From positions 372,001 to 436,000 of the forward strand of contig CAVXJC010000002.1 in the NCBI GenBank assembly GCA_963762075.1: a stretch of DNA of 64,000 bases, in the 5' to 3' direction. Below, piece by piece: positions 51,010-59,028 of this stretch. This stretch comes from JAOUEA01 sp963762075 (GTDB lineage Bacteria; Actinomycetota; UBA4738; HRBIN12). Position numbers and translations under genes: made by a program. Position 1 is the stretch's first letter, and every line of letters starts with the position of its first letter. Under the pieces are notes generated by a model. The model was not told the origin of the DNA and searched no databases. It saw only the letters and a program-made list of their open reading frames with translations.

Positions 51010-51408
51010 TCAGCGCTTCGAGTACTGCGGGGCCTTGCGGGCCTTCTTGAGGCCGTACTTCCGGCGTTCCTTTTCGCGTGCGTCGCGGGTGAGGAAACCC
51101 TCGGCCTTCATCTGCGAACGCAGCTCGGGATCGAGGTCGATCAGCGCGCGGGCGATGCCGAGCCGTATCGCACCCGCTTGACCGCTGATGCCGCCGCCCT
51201 TGATGGTGGCGATCACGTCGAATTCCTTCTCGCGGTCGGCCGATCGCAGCGGCGACTGCGCCACCATGCGGTGCACCCGCGTGGGGAAATACTCCTCGAG
51301 GGTGCGGCCGTTGATGTCGAACTCGCCGGTGCCCGGCACGAGTCGAACGCGCGCCACGGCCTCCTTGCGTCGGCCCGTCGTGATCTTCGCGGGGGTCACT
51401 GCAGCCAC
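51010..51408 (-). CDS. rpsI: 30S ribosomal protein S9 (uS9)
   Basis: 132 residues from the GTG at 51408; GAGGAG precedes it. TTGRRKEAVARVRLVPGTG, KGGGISGQAGAIRLGIARAL and the basic C-terminal KKARKAPQYSKR, which reaches the P-site tRNA, are all present. It follows rplM with a 4-bp gap, the universal rplM-rpsI pair. The N-terminal four residues before TPAKI are not typical but harmless. Confidence 0.97.
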   Translation of the reverse strand: MAAVTPAKITTGRRKEAVARVRLVPGTGEFDINGRTLEEYFPTRVHRMVAQSPLRSADREKEFDVIATIKGGGISGQAGAIRLGIARALIDLDPELRSQMKAEGFLTRDAREKERRKYGLKKARKAPQYSKR

Positions 51409-51412
51409 GTGC

Positions 51413-51997
51413 TCACTCCTCGGTGTCGTCGGTCGCGGCGGGGGACGTCGATGCCTCCGGCTCGGCGGGCGGCGCTTTCGCCGCGCGCTGACGCTTCTTC
51501 GGCTCGGACGGTGCCTCCGAGGCGTCAGGCACCCTCGAAGAAGGCAGGCCCCGCCAGATCGGTGGCTCGCCCAGCGAGTAGGCGACCGGTTGCTGGGCGG
51601 CATGCGGATGCTCGGGGCCCGGCACGACGTGGAGCTTGCGGATCATCGAACGTCCGAGACTGTTCTTGGGAAGCATGCCTCTGATCGCCTTCTCGACCGC
51701 GAACACGGGCCGGGTGCGCATCAGCTCGTCGTAGCGGGTGGCCGTGATGCCCCCCGGGTACCCGGAGTGCCGGTAGGCGTACTTCTTCAGCTCCTTGCCA
51801 CCGGTGAGCTCTATCTTGTCGGCGTTGACGATGATCACGTGATCGCCCGTATCCATGTGCGGCGCGAAGATCGGCTTGTGCTTGCCGCGAAGCAGGGCCG
51901 CGGCCTCCGATGCGACGCGGCCCAGCACCTTGCCGCTGGCGTCGATGACGTACCAGCTGCGCTCGATGTGCTCAGGCTTCGGAGAGTAGGTCTTCAT
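51413..51997 (-). CDS. rplM: 50S ribosomal protein L13 (uL13) with C-terminal extension
   Basis: 194 residues from the ATG at 51997. The core (about 147 residues: WYVIDASGKVLGRVAS, NADKIELTGGK, RHSGYPGGI and a core end YSLGEPPIW) is standard. The last about 45 residues (VPDASEAPSEPKKRQRAAK then PAEPEASTSPAATDDTEE) are a low-complexity Ala/Pro/Glu tail not found in ordinary L13. A similar tail occurs on the rpsC product. rpsI follows immediately. Confidence 0.95.
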   Translation of the reverse strand: MKTYSPKPEHIERSWYVIDASGKVLGRVASEAAALLRGKHKPIFAPHMDTGDHVIIVNADKIELTGGKELKKYAYRHSGYPGGITATRYDELMRTRPVFAVEKAIRGMLPKNSLGRSMIRKLHVVPGPEHPHAAQQPVAYSLGEPPIWRGLPSSRVPDASEAPSEPKKRQRAAKAPPAEPEASTSPAATDDTEE

Positions 51998-52088
51998 GGA
52001 CGTAGATATCGGCCAGGAAGGCTCCCGGCCGACGCGCCAGACTACCCGCGACAACTCGGAGGCGTCAAAGACAAGCGCTTGCCGGGGG

Positions 52089-52856
52089 TCACCGGGTTCC
52101 TCGCCGCCCGTACACGACTCGCTCGAGGGTGAGACCGTGCGCAGGCGCGAGATGGCGCGCCCCAGATCGATCCTTCGCGTCGAGGATCGCCGGGATCGCT
52201 GCAGGATCGACCCGTCCTTCCCCGACGGCGACGAGCGTGCCGGTGAGCGCGCGGACCATCTGATGCAAGAACGCGTTCGCGCGGAATCCGAGTTCCAGTC
52301 GGGCGTCGACGCGCGTCACGCTCACCCGTTGGAGATGTCTCATCGTGGGCTTGTCGGGTCCCGGGTGCCGGCAGAACGACGTGAAGTCGCGCTCCCCCAC
52401 CAAGTGAGCTGCGGCGGCCCGCATCGCGGTCAACTTCGGCGCGCAGGGGTGATGCCAGACCCATCGTGCCGTGAACGGATCGGGCACGTCCCCGACGTCG
52501 ACGCGGTAGCGGTACTCACGAGCCGAGGCGGAGAAGCGCGCATCGAAGCCATCAGGGGCACGTTCGATGGACCGAACCACCACTTCGGGCGCGAGCCGCC
52601 CGTTCAGCGCGTCACGGATCGATCGCACGTCTCGCTCCGACGCGGTGACGAACGACGCGACCTGCCCACGAGCGTGCACACCGGCGTCGGTGCGTCCCGC
52701 CACCGAGAGCTTGATCGGACCTCCGGCCACGGCGGTGAGCGCATCCGTCATCACCCCCTCCACCGTTCTGATGCGCCGGTCACGCTGGGCAGCCCAACCA
52801 TGGAAGCCCGACCCGTCGTAGGCGATGAGCATCCGGATCGTCCGTTCGGGCAGCAT
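52089..52856 (-). CDS. truA: tRNA pseudouridine(38-40) synthase
   Basis: 255 residues from the ATG at 52856; a GTG two codons earlier lies in a duplicated promoter-like element and is less likely. Catalytic Asp in AGRTDAGVHARGQVA near residue 57. RMLIAYDGSGFHGWAAQ begins the protein and ANAFLHQMVRALTGTLV is the TruA-specific helix. Makes pseudouridine at anticodon-arm positions 38-40. A CATACT box ends 7 bp before the ATG, so the transcript may be leaderless. Confidence 0.95.
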   Translation of the reverse strand: MLPERTIRMLIAYDGSGFHGWAAQRDRRIRTVEGVMTDALTAVAGGPIKLSVAGRTDAGVHARGQVASFVTASERDVRSIRDALNGRLAPEVVVRSIERAPDGFDARFSASAREYRYRVDVGDVPDPFTARWVWHHPCAPKLTAMRAAAAHLVGERDFTSFCRHPGPDKPTMRHLQRVSVTRVDARLELGFRANAFLHQMVRALTGTLVAVGEGRVDPAAIPAILDAKDRSGARHLAPAHGLTLERVVYGRRGTR

Positions 52857-52860
52857 CGGC

Positions 52861-52890
52861 ACGAGTATGCCGGGAACACGAGTATGCCGG
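52861..52890 (-). promoter_or_regulatory. Duplicated 13-bp promoter-like element before truA
   Basis: ACGAGTATGCCGG (plus strand) occurs at 52861-52873 and 52878-52890, 17 bp apart. On the minus strand each gives CCGGCATACTCGT, in which CATACT resembles an actinobacterial -10 box. The nearer copy ends 7 bp before the truA ATG, so it could start a leaderless mRNA; the second copy would be an alternative start. Confidence 0.4.
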
Positions 52891-52894
52891 AAGT

Positions 52895-52921
52895 GAGGCC
52901 GGGGCTCGATGCCCCGGCCTC
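52895..52921 (-). terminator. Hairpin between rplQ and truA
   Basis: A perfect 11-bp stem (GAGGCCGGGGC / GCCCCGGCCTC) with a TCGAT loop, 30 bp after the rplQ stop on the minus strand. Probably ends the ribosomal/rpoA transcript; truA would then use its own promoter. Confidence 0.6.
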
Positions 52922-52951
52922 ATCTCAGCGTCGCCCGGCTGGGATCAGGTG

Positions 52952-53314
52952 CTAGCCGCCGCGCTCCACCAGTTCGATGCGAGCCATCGGTGCGGCGTCG
53001 CCCTTGCGTGGCCCGAGCTTGAGGATGCGCGTGTACCCGCCATCACGTTCTTCGAAGCGCGGCCCGATCTCGTGGAACAGACGTGCGACCACGTCACGGT
53101 CGGTGATGTCCCTCAGGACGTCACGGCGAGCGGAGAGATCGCCCCTCTTCGCCTTGGTGATGAGCTTCTCGGCATACGGGCGCAGAGCCTTGGCCTTGGC
53201 CTCGGTGGTCTCGATCGCCTCGTGCGTGAACAGCTGCGCCGCCAATGTCGAGAGCAGCAGGCGCTGATGGCCCGGGTTCGAGCCGAGGCGAGGGCCCTTC
53301 TTGGGCGTTGGCAC
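52952..53314 (-). CDS. rplQ: 50S ribosomal protein L17 (bL17)
   Basis: 120 residues. MPTPKKGPRLGSNPGHQRLLLSTL and LFTHEAIETTEAKAKALRP are the family N-terminus. It contacts the peptide exit region. ATG at 53314, 3 bp after the rpoA stop, in the usual rpoA-rplQ pair. Confidence 0.97.
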   Translation of the reverse strand: MPTPKKGPRLGSNPGHQRLLLSTLAAQLFTHEAIETTEAKAKALRPYAEKLITKAKRGDLSARRDVLRDITDRDVVARLFHEIGPRFEERDGGYTRILKLGPRKGDAAPMARIELVERGG

Positions 53315-53317
53315 CGA

Positions 53318-54247
53318 CTACTCCTCCCGCAGTCCGAGACCCAGCTCTTCGAGCTTGGCCTTCACCTCGTCGATCGACTTCTGGCCGAAGTTCCGGATGT
53401 CCATGAGCTCGGACTCGCTCTTCAGCACCAGGTCGCCGACCGCGTTGATGCCCTCGCGCTTCAGGCAGTTGTAGGAACGCACCGAGAGATTCAGCTCCTC
53501 GATGGTGATGCCGTAGTCGCCCGGCACCTCGTCGTCATCGGCGGGTCCGACGGTGACGCTCGCGGCCTCGGCCAGCTCGCTGAACAGGGTCACCAGCTCG
53601 AGCAGCGTACCGCCGGCCGACGCCACAGCCTCGCGAGGTGAGATCGAGCCGTCGGTCTCGACGTCGAGCACCAAGCGGTCGCGGTCTGTCATCTGCTCGA
53701 CGCGAGTGTTCTCGACCGCGTAGCTGACCTTGCGCACCGGCGAGAAGATCGAGTCGACCGGGATCACGCCGATCGGATCGCGGGGCTTCTTGTTCTTGTC
53801 GGCCATGCGGTATCCGACGCCGCGTTCGACCGTCATCTCCATCTCGAGGCTCGCGCCCTTGCCGAGCGTTGCGATGTGCAGATCGGGGTTCAAGATCTCG
53901 ACGCCCGCAGGAGGAGCGATGTCGCCGGCCGTGACCTCCCCCGGTCCCTTGGCCTTGAGATACACGGTCGTCGGCTCCTCGAGCTCGGACCGAGCCACGA
54001 GCTCTTTGAGGTTCAGGATGATATCGGTGACATCTTCGGTCACTTTCGGAACGGTCGAGAACTCGTGCAGCACACCGTCGATGCGAACCGACGAGATCGC
54101 GGCCCCGGGGATCGACGACAGCAGCGTGCGACGGAGCGAGTTGCCGACCGTGTAGCCGAACCCGGGCTCGAGCGGTTCGATCGCGAACCGGGAGCGGGTC
54201 GGAGACAGGACGTCCTCGAAGATCTGAGGCCTTGCCACGATGAACAT
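53318..54247 (-). CDS. rpoA: DNA-directed RNA polymerase alpha subunit
   Basis: 309 residues. N-terminal assembly domain with EPLEPGFGYTVGNSLRRTLLS and VLHEFSTVPKVTEDV; C-terminal domain with EELNLSVRSYNCLKREGI and DIRNFGQKSIDEVKAKL, which bind UP-element DNA. ATG at 54247 has a GAAGGAGGG ribosome site. Directly upstream lies rpsK, not rpsD, after a 90-bp gap. Confidence 0.98.
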   Translation of the reverse strand: MFIVARPQIFEDVLSPTRSRFAIEPLEPGFGYTVGNSLRRTLLSSIPGAAISSVRIDGVLHEFSTVPKVTEDVTDIILNLKELVARSELEEPTTVYLKAKGPGEVTAGDIAPPAGVEILNPDLHIATLGKGASLEMEMTVERGVGYRMADKNKKPRDPIGVIPVDSIFSPVRKVSYAVENTRVEQMTDRDRLVLDVETDGSISPREAVASAGGTLLELVTLFSELAEAASVTVGPADDDEVPGDYGITIEELNLSVRSYNCLKREGINAVGDLVLKSESELMDIRNFGQKSIDEVKAKLEELGLGLREE

Positions 54248-54337
54248 GCGGTGCTTCCCTCCTTCAGCGGGGGATCAACCATTCCTACCCCGCGTCGTTG
54301 TCCCACGGCACCGTATCGCCGCGGGGGGTGTCGCCGG

Positions 54338-54730
54338 CTAGACGCGGCGACGCTTGCGCGGCCGGCAGCCGTTGTGCGGCACCGGCGTCACATCTTGGAT
54401 GCCCGTGACCTCGAGTCCCGCGGCAGCCAGCGAACGGATCGCCGTCTCGCGGCCCGACCCCGGGCCCTTCACGTACACGTCGACCTTCTGCAACCCGTGC
54501 TCCTGCGCGCTGCGCGCCGCCTTCTCGGCGGCGAGTTGCGCGGCGAACGGGGTCGACTTGCGTGATCCCTTGAATCCGACGTTGCCGGCGCTCGCCCACG
54601 ACACCGTGTTGCCTTGCAGATCGGTGATGGTGACGATCGTGTTGTTGAACGTCGAGGTGATATGAGCCTGGCCGTGCACGACGTGCTTCTTCTCGCGACG
54701 CTTGGTCTTCTTCACTTTCGGCTTCGCCAT
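54338..54730 (-). CDS. rpsK: 30S ribosomal protein S11 (uS11)
   Basis: 130 residues from the ATG at 54730. GQAHITSTFNNTIVTITDLQGNTVSWASAG is represented by ITSTFNNTIVTITDLQGN and the C-terminus DVTPVPHNGCRPRKRRRV is canonical. Part of the platform of the small subunit. The usual next gene, rpsD, is absent. Confidence 0.98.
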   Translation of the reverse strand: MAKPKVKKTKRREKKHVVHGQAHITSTFNNTIVTITDLQGNTVSWASAGNVGFKGSRKSTPFAAQLAAEKAARSAQEHGLQKVDVYVKGPGSGRETAIRSLAAAGLEVTGIQDVTPVPHNGCRPRKRRRV

Positions 54731-54770
54731 GCGAATGCAGCTCCTCGCCTTTCGCCCCGATCCGGGGCCC

Positions 54771-55151
54771 CTACTTCTTGGTCGCCTTCTTCCGTCCGGC
54801 GATCGCTTTCTTCGGCCCTTTTCGAGTGCGCGCGTTCGTGTGCGTGCGCTGGCCACGCACGGGGAGGGCTCGGCGATGGCGTACGCCCTGGTAGCAGCCG
54901 ATCTCGATCTTGCGCTTGATGTCCTGGGCGACCTCTCGCCGCAGATCTCCCTCGACCTTGTGGTTCGCGTCGATGTAGGCGCGGATCTTCAGCACCTCGT
55001 CCTCGGAGAGATCACGCACCTTGGTCGCGCCGTCGACGCCTGCGCCGGTCACGATCGCCTTCGCGCCGGGGTCGCCGACGCCGTAGATATAGGTCAACGC
55101 GATATCGAGCCGCTTGTCACGCGGAAGGTCGACGCCTGCGATACGAGCCAC
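54771..55151 (-). CDS. rpsM: 30S ribosomal protein S13 (uS13)
   Basis: 126 residues. MARIAGVDLPRDKRLDIALT and YIYGVG start the protein; ALPVRGQRTHTNARTRKGPK ends it. Contacts the head and the P-site tRNA. 13 bp downstream of rpmJ, as is standard. ATG at 55151. Confidence 0.98.
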   Translation of the reverse strand: MARIAGVDLPRDKRLDIALTYIYGVGDPGAKAIVTGAGVDGATKVRDLSEDEVLKIRAYIDANHKVEGDLRREVAQDIKRKIEIGCYQGVRHRRALPVRGQRTHTNARTRKGPKKAIAGRKKATKK

Positions 55152-55164
55152 CCAGTTCCCCCTT

Positions 55165-55278
55165 CTAGCCCTGCCGCTGCTTGTGCCGTGGATTCGTGCA
55201 GATGACCAAGATGTTGCCCCTGCGCCGGATCACGCGGCAGCGGTCGCAGATCTTCTTGACGCTGGGACGAACCTTCAT
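55165..55278 (-). CDS. rpmJ: 50S ribosomal protein L36 (bL36), zinc form
   Basis: 37 residues: MKVRPSVKKICDRCRVIRRR then ILVICTNPRHKQRQG. The Cys-x2-Cys, Cys and His ligands of the zinc-binding form are all present. ATG at 55278. It is too short for ordinary ORF tracks, but the sequence is unmistakable. Confidence 0.97.
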   Translation of the reverse strand: MKVRPSVKKICDRCRVIRRRGNILVICTNPRHKQRQG

Positions 55279-55307
55279 CTGTCTACCACCCGATCTGGCA
55301 TCTGGTT

Positions 55308-55526
55308 CTACTTATACCGGTACACCACACGGCCTCGTGTGAGGTCGTATGGAGAGAGCTCCACCAGCACCCTGTCGCCGGGAAGGATCCGGATGTAGTG
55401 CATCCGCATCTTGCCGGAGATGTGGGCCAACACTTTGTGTCCGTTCTCGAGCTCCACCCGGAACATGGCGTTGGGCAACGGCTCGATCACCGTTCCCTCG
55501 ACCTCGATCGCGTCTTTCTTCGGCAC
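55308..55526 (-). CDS. infA: Translation initiation factor IF-1
   Basis: 72 residues from the GTG at 55526. A small OB-fold: KDAIEVEGTVIEPLPNAMFR then HISGKMRMHYIRILPGDRV and the end RGRVVYRYK. Binds the A site of the 30S subunit during initiation. A longer in-frame reading upstream to 55640 lies in the 123-bp gap before map and lacks any conserved start. Confidence 0.97.
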   Translation of the reverse strand: MPKKDAIEVEGTVIEPLPNAMFRVELENGHKVLAHISGKMRMHYIRILPGDRVLVELSPYDLTRGRVVYRYK

Positions 55527-55649
55527 GCTCCAGCTGTTCCCTCTCGAACGAGTTCTCGCCCCCGGCACCCGGGACGTGCGACAACACCCTCCGGGAGGGG
55601 CGAACGGCCAGTATAGGGGCCGACCAGCGGAAACGTCCACGCGCGCCGT

Positions 55650-56411
55650 TCAGTCGCGGGCGGTGAGGACTTCGGGGCCATGCTCGGTCACGGCCACGGT
55701 GTGCTCGAAGTGCGCCGCGAGGGAACCATCGGCGGTCACGACGGTCCATTCGTCGGACAGCACGCGGGTGCGCTCCTCACCGAGCATCAGCATCGGCTCG
55801 ATCGCGATCACGAGGCCGGGGCGCAGGTCGGGTCCCCGGCCGGGACGTCCGAAGTTCTGGATGAACGGGTCTTCGTGCATCGAACGACCGATGCCGTGCC
55901 CTCCGTACTCGCGCACGATGCCGAAACCGGCGGGTCCGGCGACCGACTCGATGGCGTGGCCGATGTCGGAGAGTCGCCCGCCCGCCTGCACCGCGCCGAT
56001 GCCCGCGTAGAGGGCCTCCTCCGTGGTCTTCATGAGCCTCGCTGCCTCCTCGCTGGGCGAGACGCCGCCGACGAACACGCTCACCGCGGAGTCGGCATGG
56101 AAACCTTCCCAGATCGCACCGAAGTCGAGGGAGAGCAATTGGCCTTCTTCCAGTGTGCGAGCCTTCGAAGGGATCCCGTGCACGATCTCGTCGTCGATCG
56201 ACGCGCAGATCGTCGCCGGGTACGTGCCGCGGTAGCCCTTGAACGACGGCACGGCGTTCTGGTCACGGATGTACGACTCGGCGACCGCGTCGAGGTCGGC
56301 CGTGCTCACACCGGGGCGAACGGAATCGAGCACGGCCGAGATCGTGCCCGCCACGATGCGGCCGGCTCGGCGCATGCGATCGAGCTCCTCAGGCGATTTC
56401 CGGATGATCAC
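55650..56411 (-). CDS. map: Type I methionine aminopeptidase
   Basis: 253 residues. Removes the initiator Met. Metal ligands in order: Asp in LLSLDFGAIWEGFHADSAV (two Asp), His in GHGIGRSMHEDP, and Glu in AIEPMLMLG and later DEWTVVTADGSLAAHFEHTV. Length typical. ATG at 56411 overlaps the adk stop by 4 bp. Confidence 0.97.
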   Translation of the reverse strand: MIIRKSPEELDRMRRAGRIVAGTISAVLDSVRPGVSTADLDAVAESYIRDQNAVPSFKGYRGTYPATICASIDDEIVHGIPSKARTLEEGQLLSLDFGAIWEGFHADSAVSVFVGGVSPSEEAARLMKTTEEALYAGIGAVQAGGRLSDIGHAIESVAGPAGFGIVREYGGHGIGRSMHEDPFIQNFGRPGRGPDLRPGLVIAIEPMLMLGEERTRVLSDEWTVVTADGSLAAHFEHTVAVTEHGPEVLTARD

Positions 56412-57058
56412 GTCAGATCCCCGAGCGCCTGGATCGTGCGAGCGGCAACCTCGTCCTCGAGCACCTCGGCGTCGATCTCCAGGAGCAGCTTCCGCTCGCG
56501 GTAGAACGCTTCGAGCGGCGCGGTCTGCTCCCGGTAGATCGCGAGCCTTCGACGCACCGTGAGCTCATCGTCATCAGAGCGCCGCTCCAGCTCGGTCCCA
56601 TCGACATCGCACACGCGATCGTTCGCCGGAGGCTTGAACTCCATGTTGTAGGTGCGCTTGCAGGCGGGGCACGTCCACCGGTTCAGCAGACGCCGCACCG
56701 CCATGTCGTCGCTGATCGCGAACCTGAGCACCGCCGTGAGCGGTCGACCGACCTGTTCGAGCGCTGCCTCGAGGGCCCCTGCCTGTGGCACGGTCCTGGG
56801 GAACCCGTCGAGGATGAACCCCGGCTCCGCATCGGCGTGGGCGAGCCGGTCCATGACCATACGCACGACGAGATCGTCGGGCACGTACTCGCCCCTGTCC
56901 ATGTACGCGCGAGCCCTGATGCCGAGGCCCGACCCACGCTGCACATGCTCCCGCAGGATGTCGCCGGTGGAGATCTGCGGGATGGCGAAACGATCGACCA
57001 GCTGCTGGGCTTGCGTTCCCTTGCCAGCCCCAGGGGGTCCGAGCAGCACCAGCCGCAT
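56408..57058 (-). CDS. adk: Adenylate kinase with zinc-type LID
   Basis: 216 residues. P-loop LLGPPGAGKGTQAQQL; AMP-site STGDILREHV and DGFPRTVPQ. The LID carries CPAC...CDVD, the Cys3-Asp zinc pattern of Gram-positive and actinobacterial adenylate kinases. Sits between secY and map. ATG at 57058. Confidence 0.97.
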   Translation of the reverse strand: MRLVLLGPPGAGKGTQAQQLVDRFAIPQISTGDILREHVQRGSGLGIRARAYMDRGEYVPDDLVVRMVMDRLAHADAEPGFILDGFPRTVPQAGALEAALEQVGRPLTAVLRFAISDDMAVRRLLNRWTCPACKRTYNMEFKPPANDRVCDVDGTELERRSDDDELTVRRRLAIYREQTAPLEAFYRERKLLLEIDAEVLEDEVAARTIQALGDLT

Positions 57059-57064
57059 CGGCGC

Positions 57065-58348
57065 CTACTTCAGGAAACCCTCGTAGTGCCGCATCAGCAG
57101 CTGCGACTCGATCTGTTTCATCGTCTCGAGCGCCACCCCGACCGCGATCAGCACCGACGTGCCGCCGAACGGGAACTGCTGGAAGTCCCAGATGCGGAAC
57201 ACGATGGTCGGGACGAGGGCGATCGCGGCGAGGAACAGCGCGCCGGGCAGGGTGATGCGAACGAGGATGTCGTTGAGGTAGGTCGCGGTCGGCCCACCCG
57301 GCCGGATGCCTGGGATGAAGCCCCCTTGCTTGCGCAGGTTGTCGGCCTGCTTCACCGGATCGAAGCTGATCGCCGTATAGAAGTACGCGAAGAACACGAT
57401 CATCGTCGCGAGGACGACCATGTAGACGTATGTGGGGTCGTTGGCGTTCAGGTACTTCGTGACGAACCCCTGGAATCCCTCCCACGGCACGATGCTACCG
57501 AGCAACACCGGCATGTACATGACCGAGGTCGCGAAGATGATCGGGATCACGCCGGCCTGGTTGACCTTGAGTGGCAGGTAGGTGCTGCCGCCGGTCGTCA
57601 TCTTCCGCCCGACGATGCGTTTGGCGTACTGGATGGGGATGCGTCGCTGCCCTTGATCCATGAACACGACCGCGACGATGATGCCGAGCCCGATCAGCAT
57701 GATCACGCTGAACTTGAAGTTGCCCCCTTGGCGCAGGATGGCGTCGCCCTGCCCGGGCAGCGACGCGATGACGCTCGTGAAGATCAGGATCGACATGCCG
57801 TTGCCGACGCCGCGCTGGGTGATGAGCTCGCCGAGCCACATGATCATCGCGGTGCCGGCGGTGAGCGTGAGCACGATCAGGGCGATGTTCGGCGGGGTGA
57901 ACGTGCCCGTGGGGAAGGGGTCTGGGAGACCGGTCTGCCCCGAATGGAACAGGAACACGATGCCCGTCGATTGCAGGATCGCCAGCACGACCGTGACGTA
58001 GCGCGTGTACTGGTTGATCTTCTTGACGCCGATCTCGCCTTGGTCCTGCAGGGTCTGCAGCTTCGGGATCACGACCGTCAGCAGCTGCATGATGATCGAG
58101 CTGGTGATGTACGGCATGATGCCGAGTCCGAAGACGGCCATCTGTCCAAGCGCACCGCCCGAGAACAGGTTGATCAGCTGCAGGAATCCGCCCTCACCCG
58201 ATTCGAGGGCGGCACGGATGCGCGCGAAGTCGACCACCGGCACCGGGACGTAGGAGCCGAACCGGTACACAGCGATGATGAACAGGGTGAACAGGATCTT
58301 GTTGCGAAGATCCGGAAGCCGGAACGCGTTGAGGAAAGCTTTCAGCAC
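57065..58348 (-). CDS. secY: Protein translocase subunit SecY
   Basis: 427 residues with ten predicted membrane helices. Forms the Sec channel in the plasma membrane. FRLPDLRNKILFTLFIIAVYR starts it and the plug helix region YVPVPVVDFARI follows; the conserved loop QPFGGTS-like FPFGGTSVLIAVGVALE ends it. Between rplO and adk, 23 and 6 bp away. Confidence 0.97.
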   Translation of the reverse strand: MLKAFLNAFRLPDLRNKILFTLFIIAVYRFGSYVPVPVVDFARIRAALESGEGGFLQLINLFSGGALGQMAVFGLGIMPYITSSIIMQLLTVVIPKLQTLQDQGEIGVKKINQYTRYVTVVLAILQSTGIVFLFHSGQTGLPDPFPTGTFTPPNIALIVLTLTAGTAMIMWLGELITQRGVGNGMSILIFTSVIASLPGQGDAILRQGGNFKFSVIMLIGLGIIVAVVFMDQGQRRIPIQYAKRIVGRKMTTGGSTYLPLKVNQAGVIPIIFATSVMYMPVLLGSIVPWEGFQGFVTKYLNANDPTYVYMVVLATMIVFFAYFYTAISFDPVKQADNLRKQGGFIPGIRPGGPTATYLNDILVRITLPGALFLAAIALVPTIVFRIWDFQQFPFGGTSVLIAVGVALETMKQIESQLLMRHYEGFLK

Positions 58349-58371
58349 GGGCGTCTATCGTACCCCGGCAA

Positions 58372-58812
58372 CTAGCGCTCGATGAGCTCGGCGCGACCGC
58401 CGGCCTGCTCGATCTTGGCCTTGGCCGCCGCCGAGAACGCGTGCGCCTTCACCGTCAGCGCGTGTCCGAGGTCGCCGCGAGCGAGGATCTTGACCGGCAT
58501 GCCCTTGTGCACGAGGCCGTGCGCGGCAAGCGCATCGGGTGTGACCTCGCCACGTTCGTAGTACTTCGACAGCACCTCGACGTTGACCACCGCGTACTCG
58601 ACGCGGTTCACGTTCGTGAACCCCTTGAGCTTGGGAACGCGGCGCTGCAACGGCATCTGCCCGCCCTCGAACCACGCCGGGACGTTCTTGCGGGCCCCCG
58701 TGCCCTTGGTGCCACGCCCGGCCGTCTTGCCACGTACGCCGGCACGCCCACGTCCCACGCGCTTGCGGTCCTTCTTCGCACCCTCAGCGGGCTTCAAGTG
58801 ATGGAGCTTCAT
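58372..58812 (-). CDS. rplO: 50S ribosomal protein L15 (uL15)
   Basis: 146 residues. MKLHHLKPAEGAKKDRKRVG and GRGTKGTGARKNVPAWFEGGQ are the family start; KAHAFSAAAKAKIEQAGG ends it. ATG at 58812. The usual rpmD-rplO-secY run. Confidence 0.97.
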   Translation of the reverse strand: MKLHHLKPAEGAKKDRKRVGRGRAGVRGKTAGRGTKGTGARKNVPAWFEGGQMPLQRRVPKLKGFTNVNRVEYAVVNVEVLSKYYERGEVTPDALAAHGLVHKGMPVKILARGDLGHALTVKAHAFSAAAKAKIEQAGGRAELIER

Positions 58813-58839
58813 GGAGGAACCCTTCCGCGAGGCCGCCGG

Positions 58840-59028
58840 TCAGGCGCCCTCGACCTCTTCGACCTTCACGAGGTGGCGGACCTTGTCGATCATGCCTCTG
58901 ATCTCGGGACGGTCTTCCTTGACGACGCTGTCGTTGATGCGGTGCAGCCCGAGCCGGCGGACCGTGTCCTTCTGATCCCGTGGCCGGTCGATCACGCTGC
59001 GCACCTGCGTCACCTTGAGCCTGCTCAT
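58840..59028 (-). CDS. rpmD: 50S ribosomal protein L30 (uL30)
   Basis: 62 residues. RLKVTQVRSVIDRPRDQKDTV and GLHRINDSVV are conserved. The C-terminus VRHLVKVEEVEGA completes the short bacterial form. ATG at 59028 overlaps the rpsE stop by 4 bp. Confidence 0.97.
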   Translation of the reverse strand: MSRLKVTQVRSVIDRPRDQKDTVRRLGLHRINDSVVKEDRPEIRGMIDKVRHLVKVEEVEGA

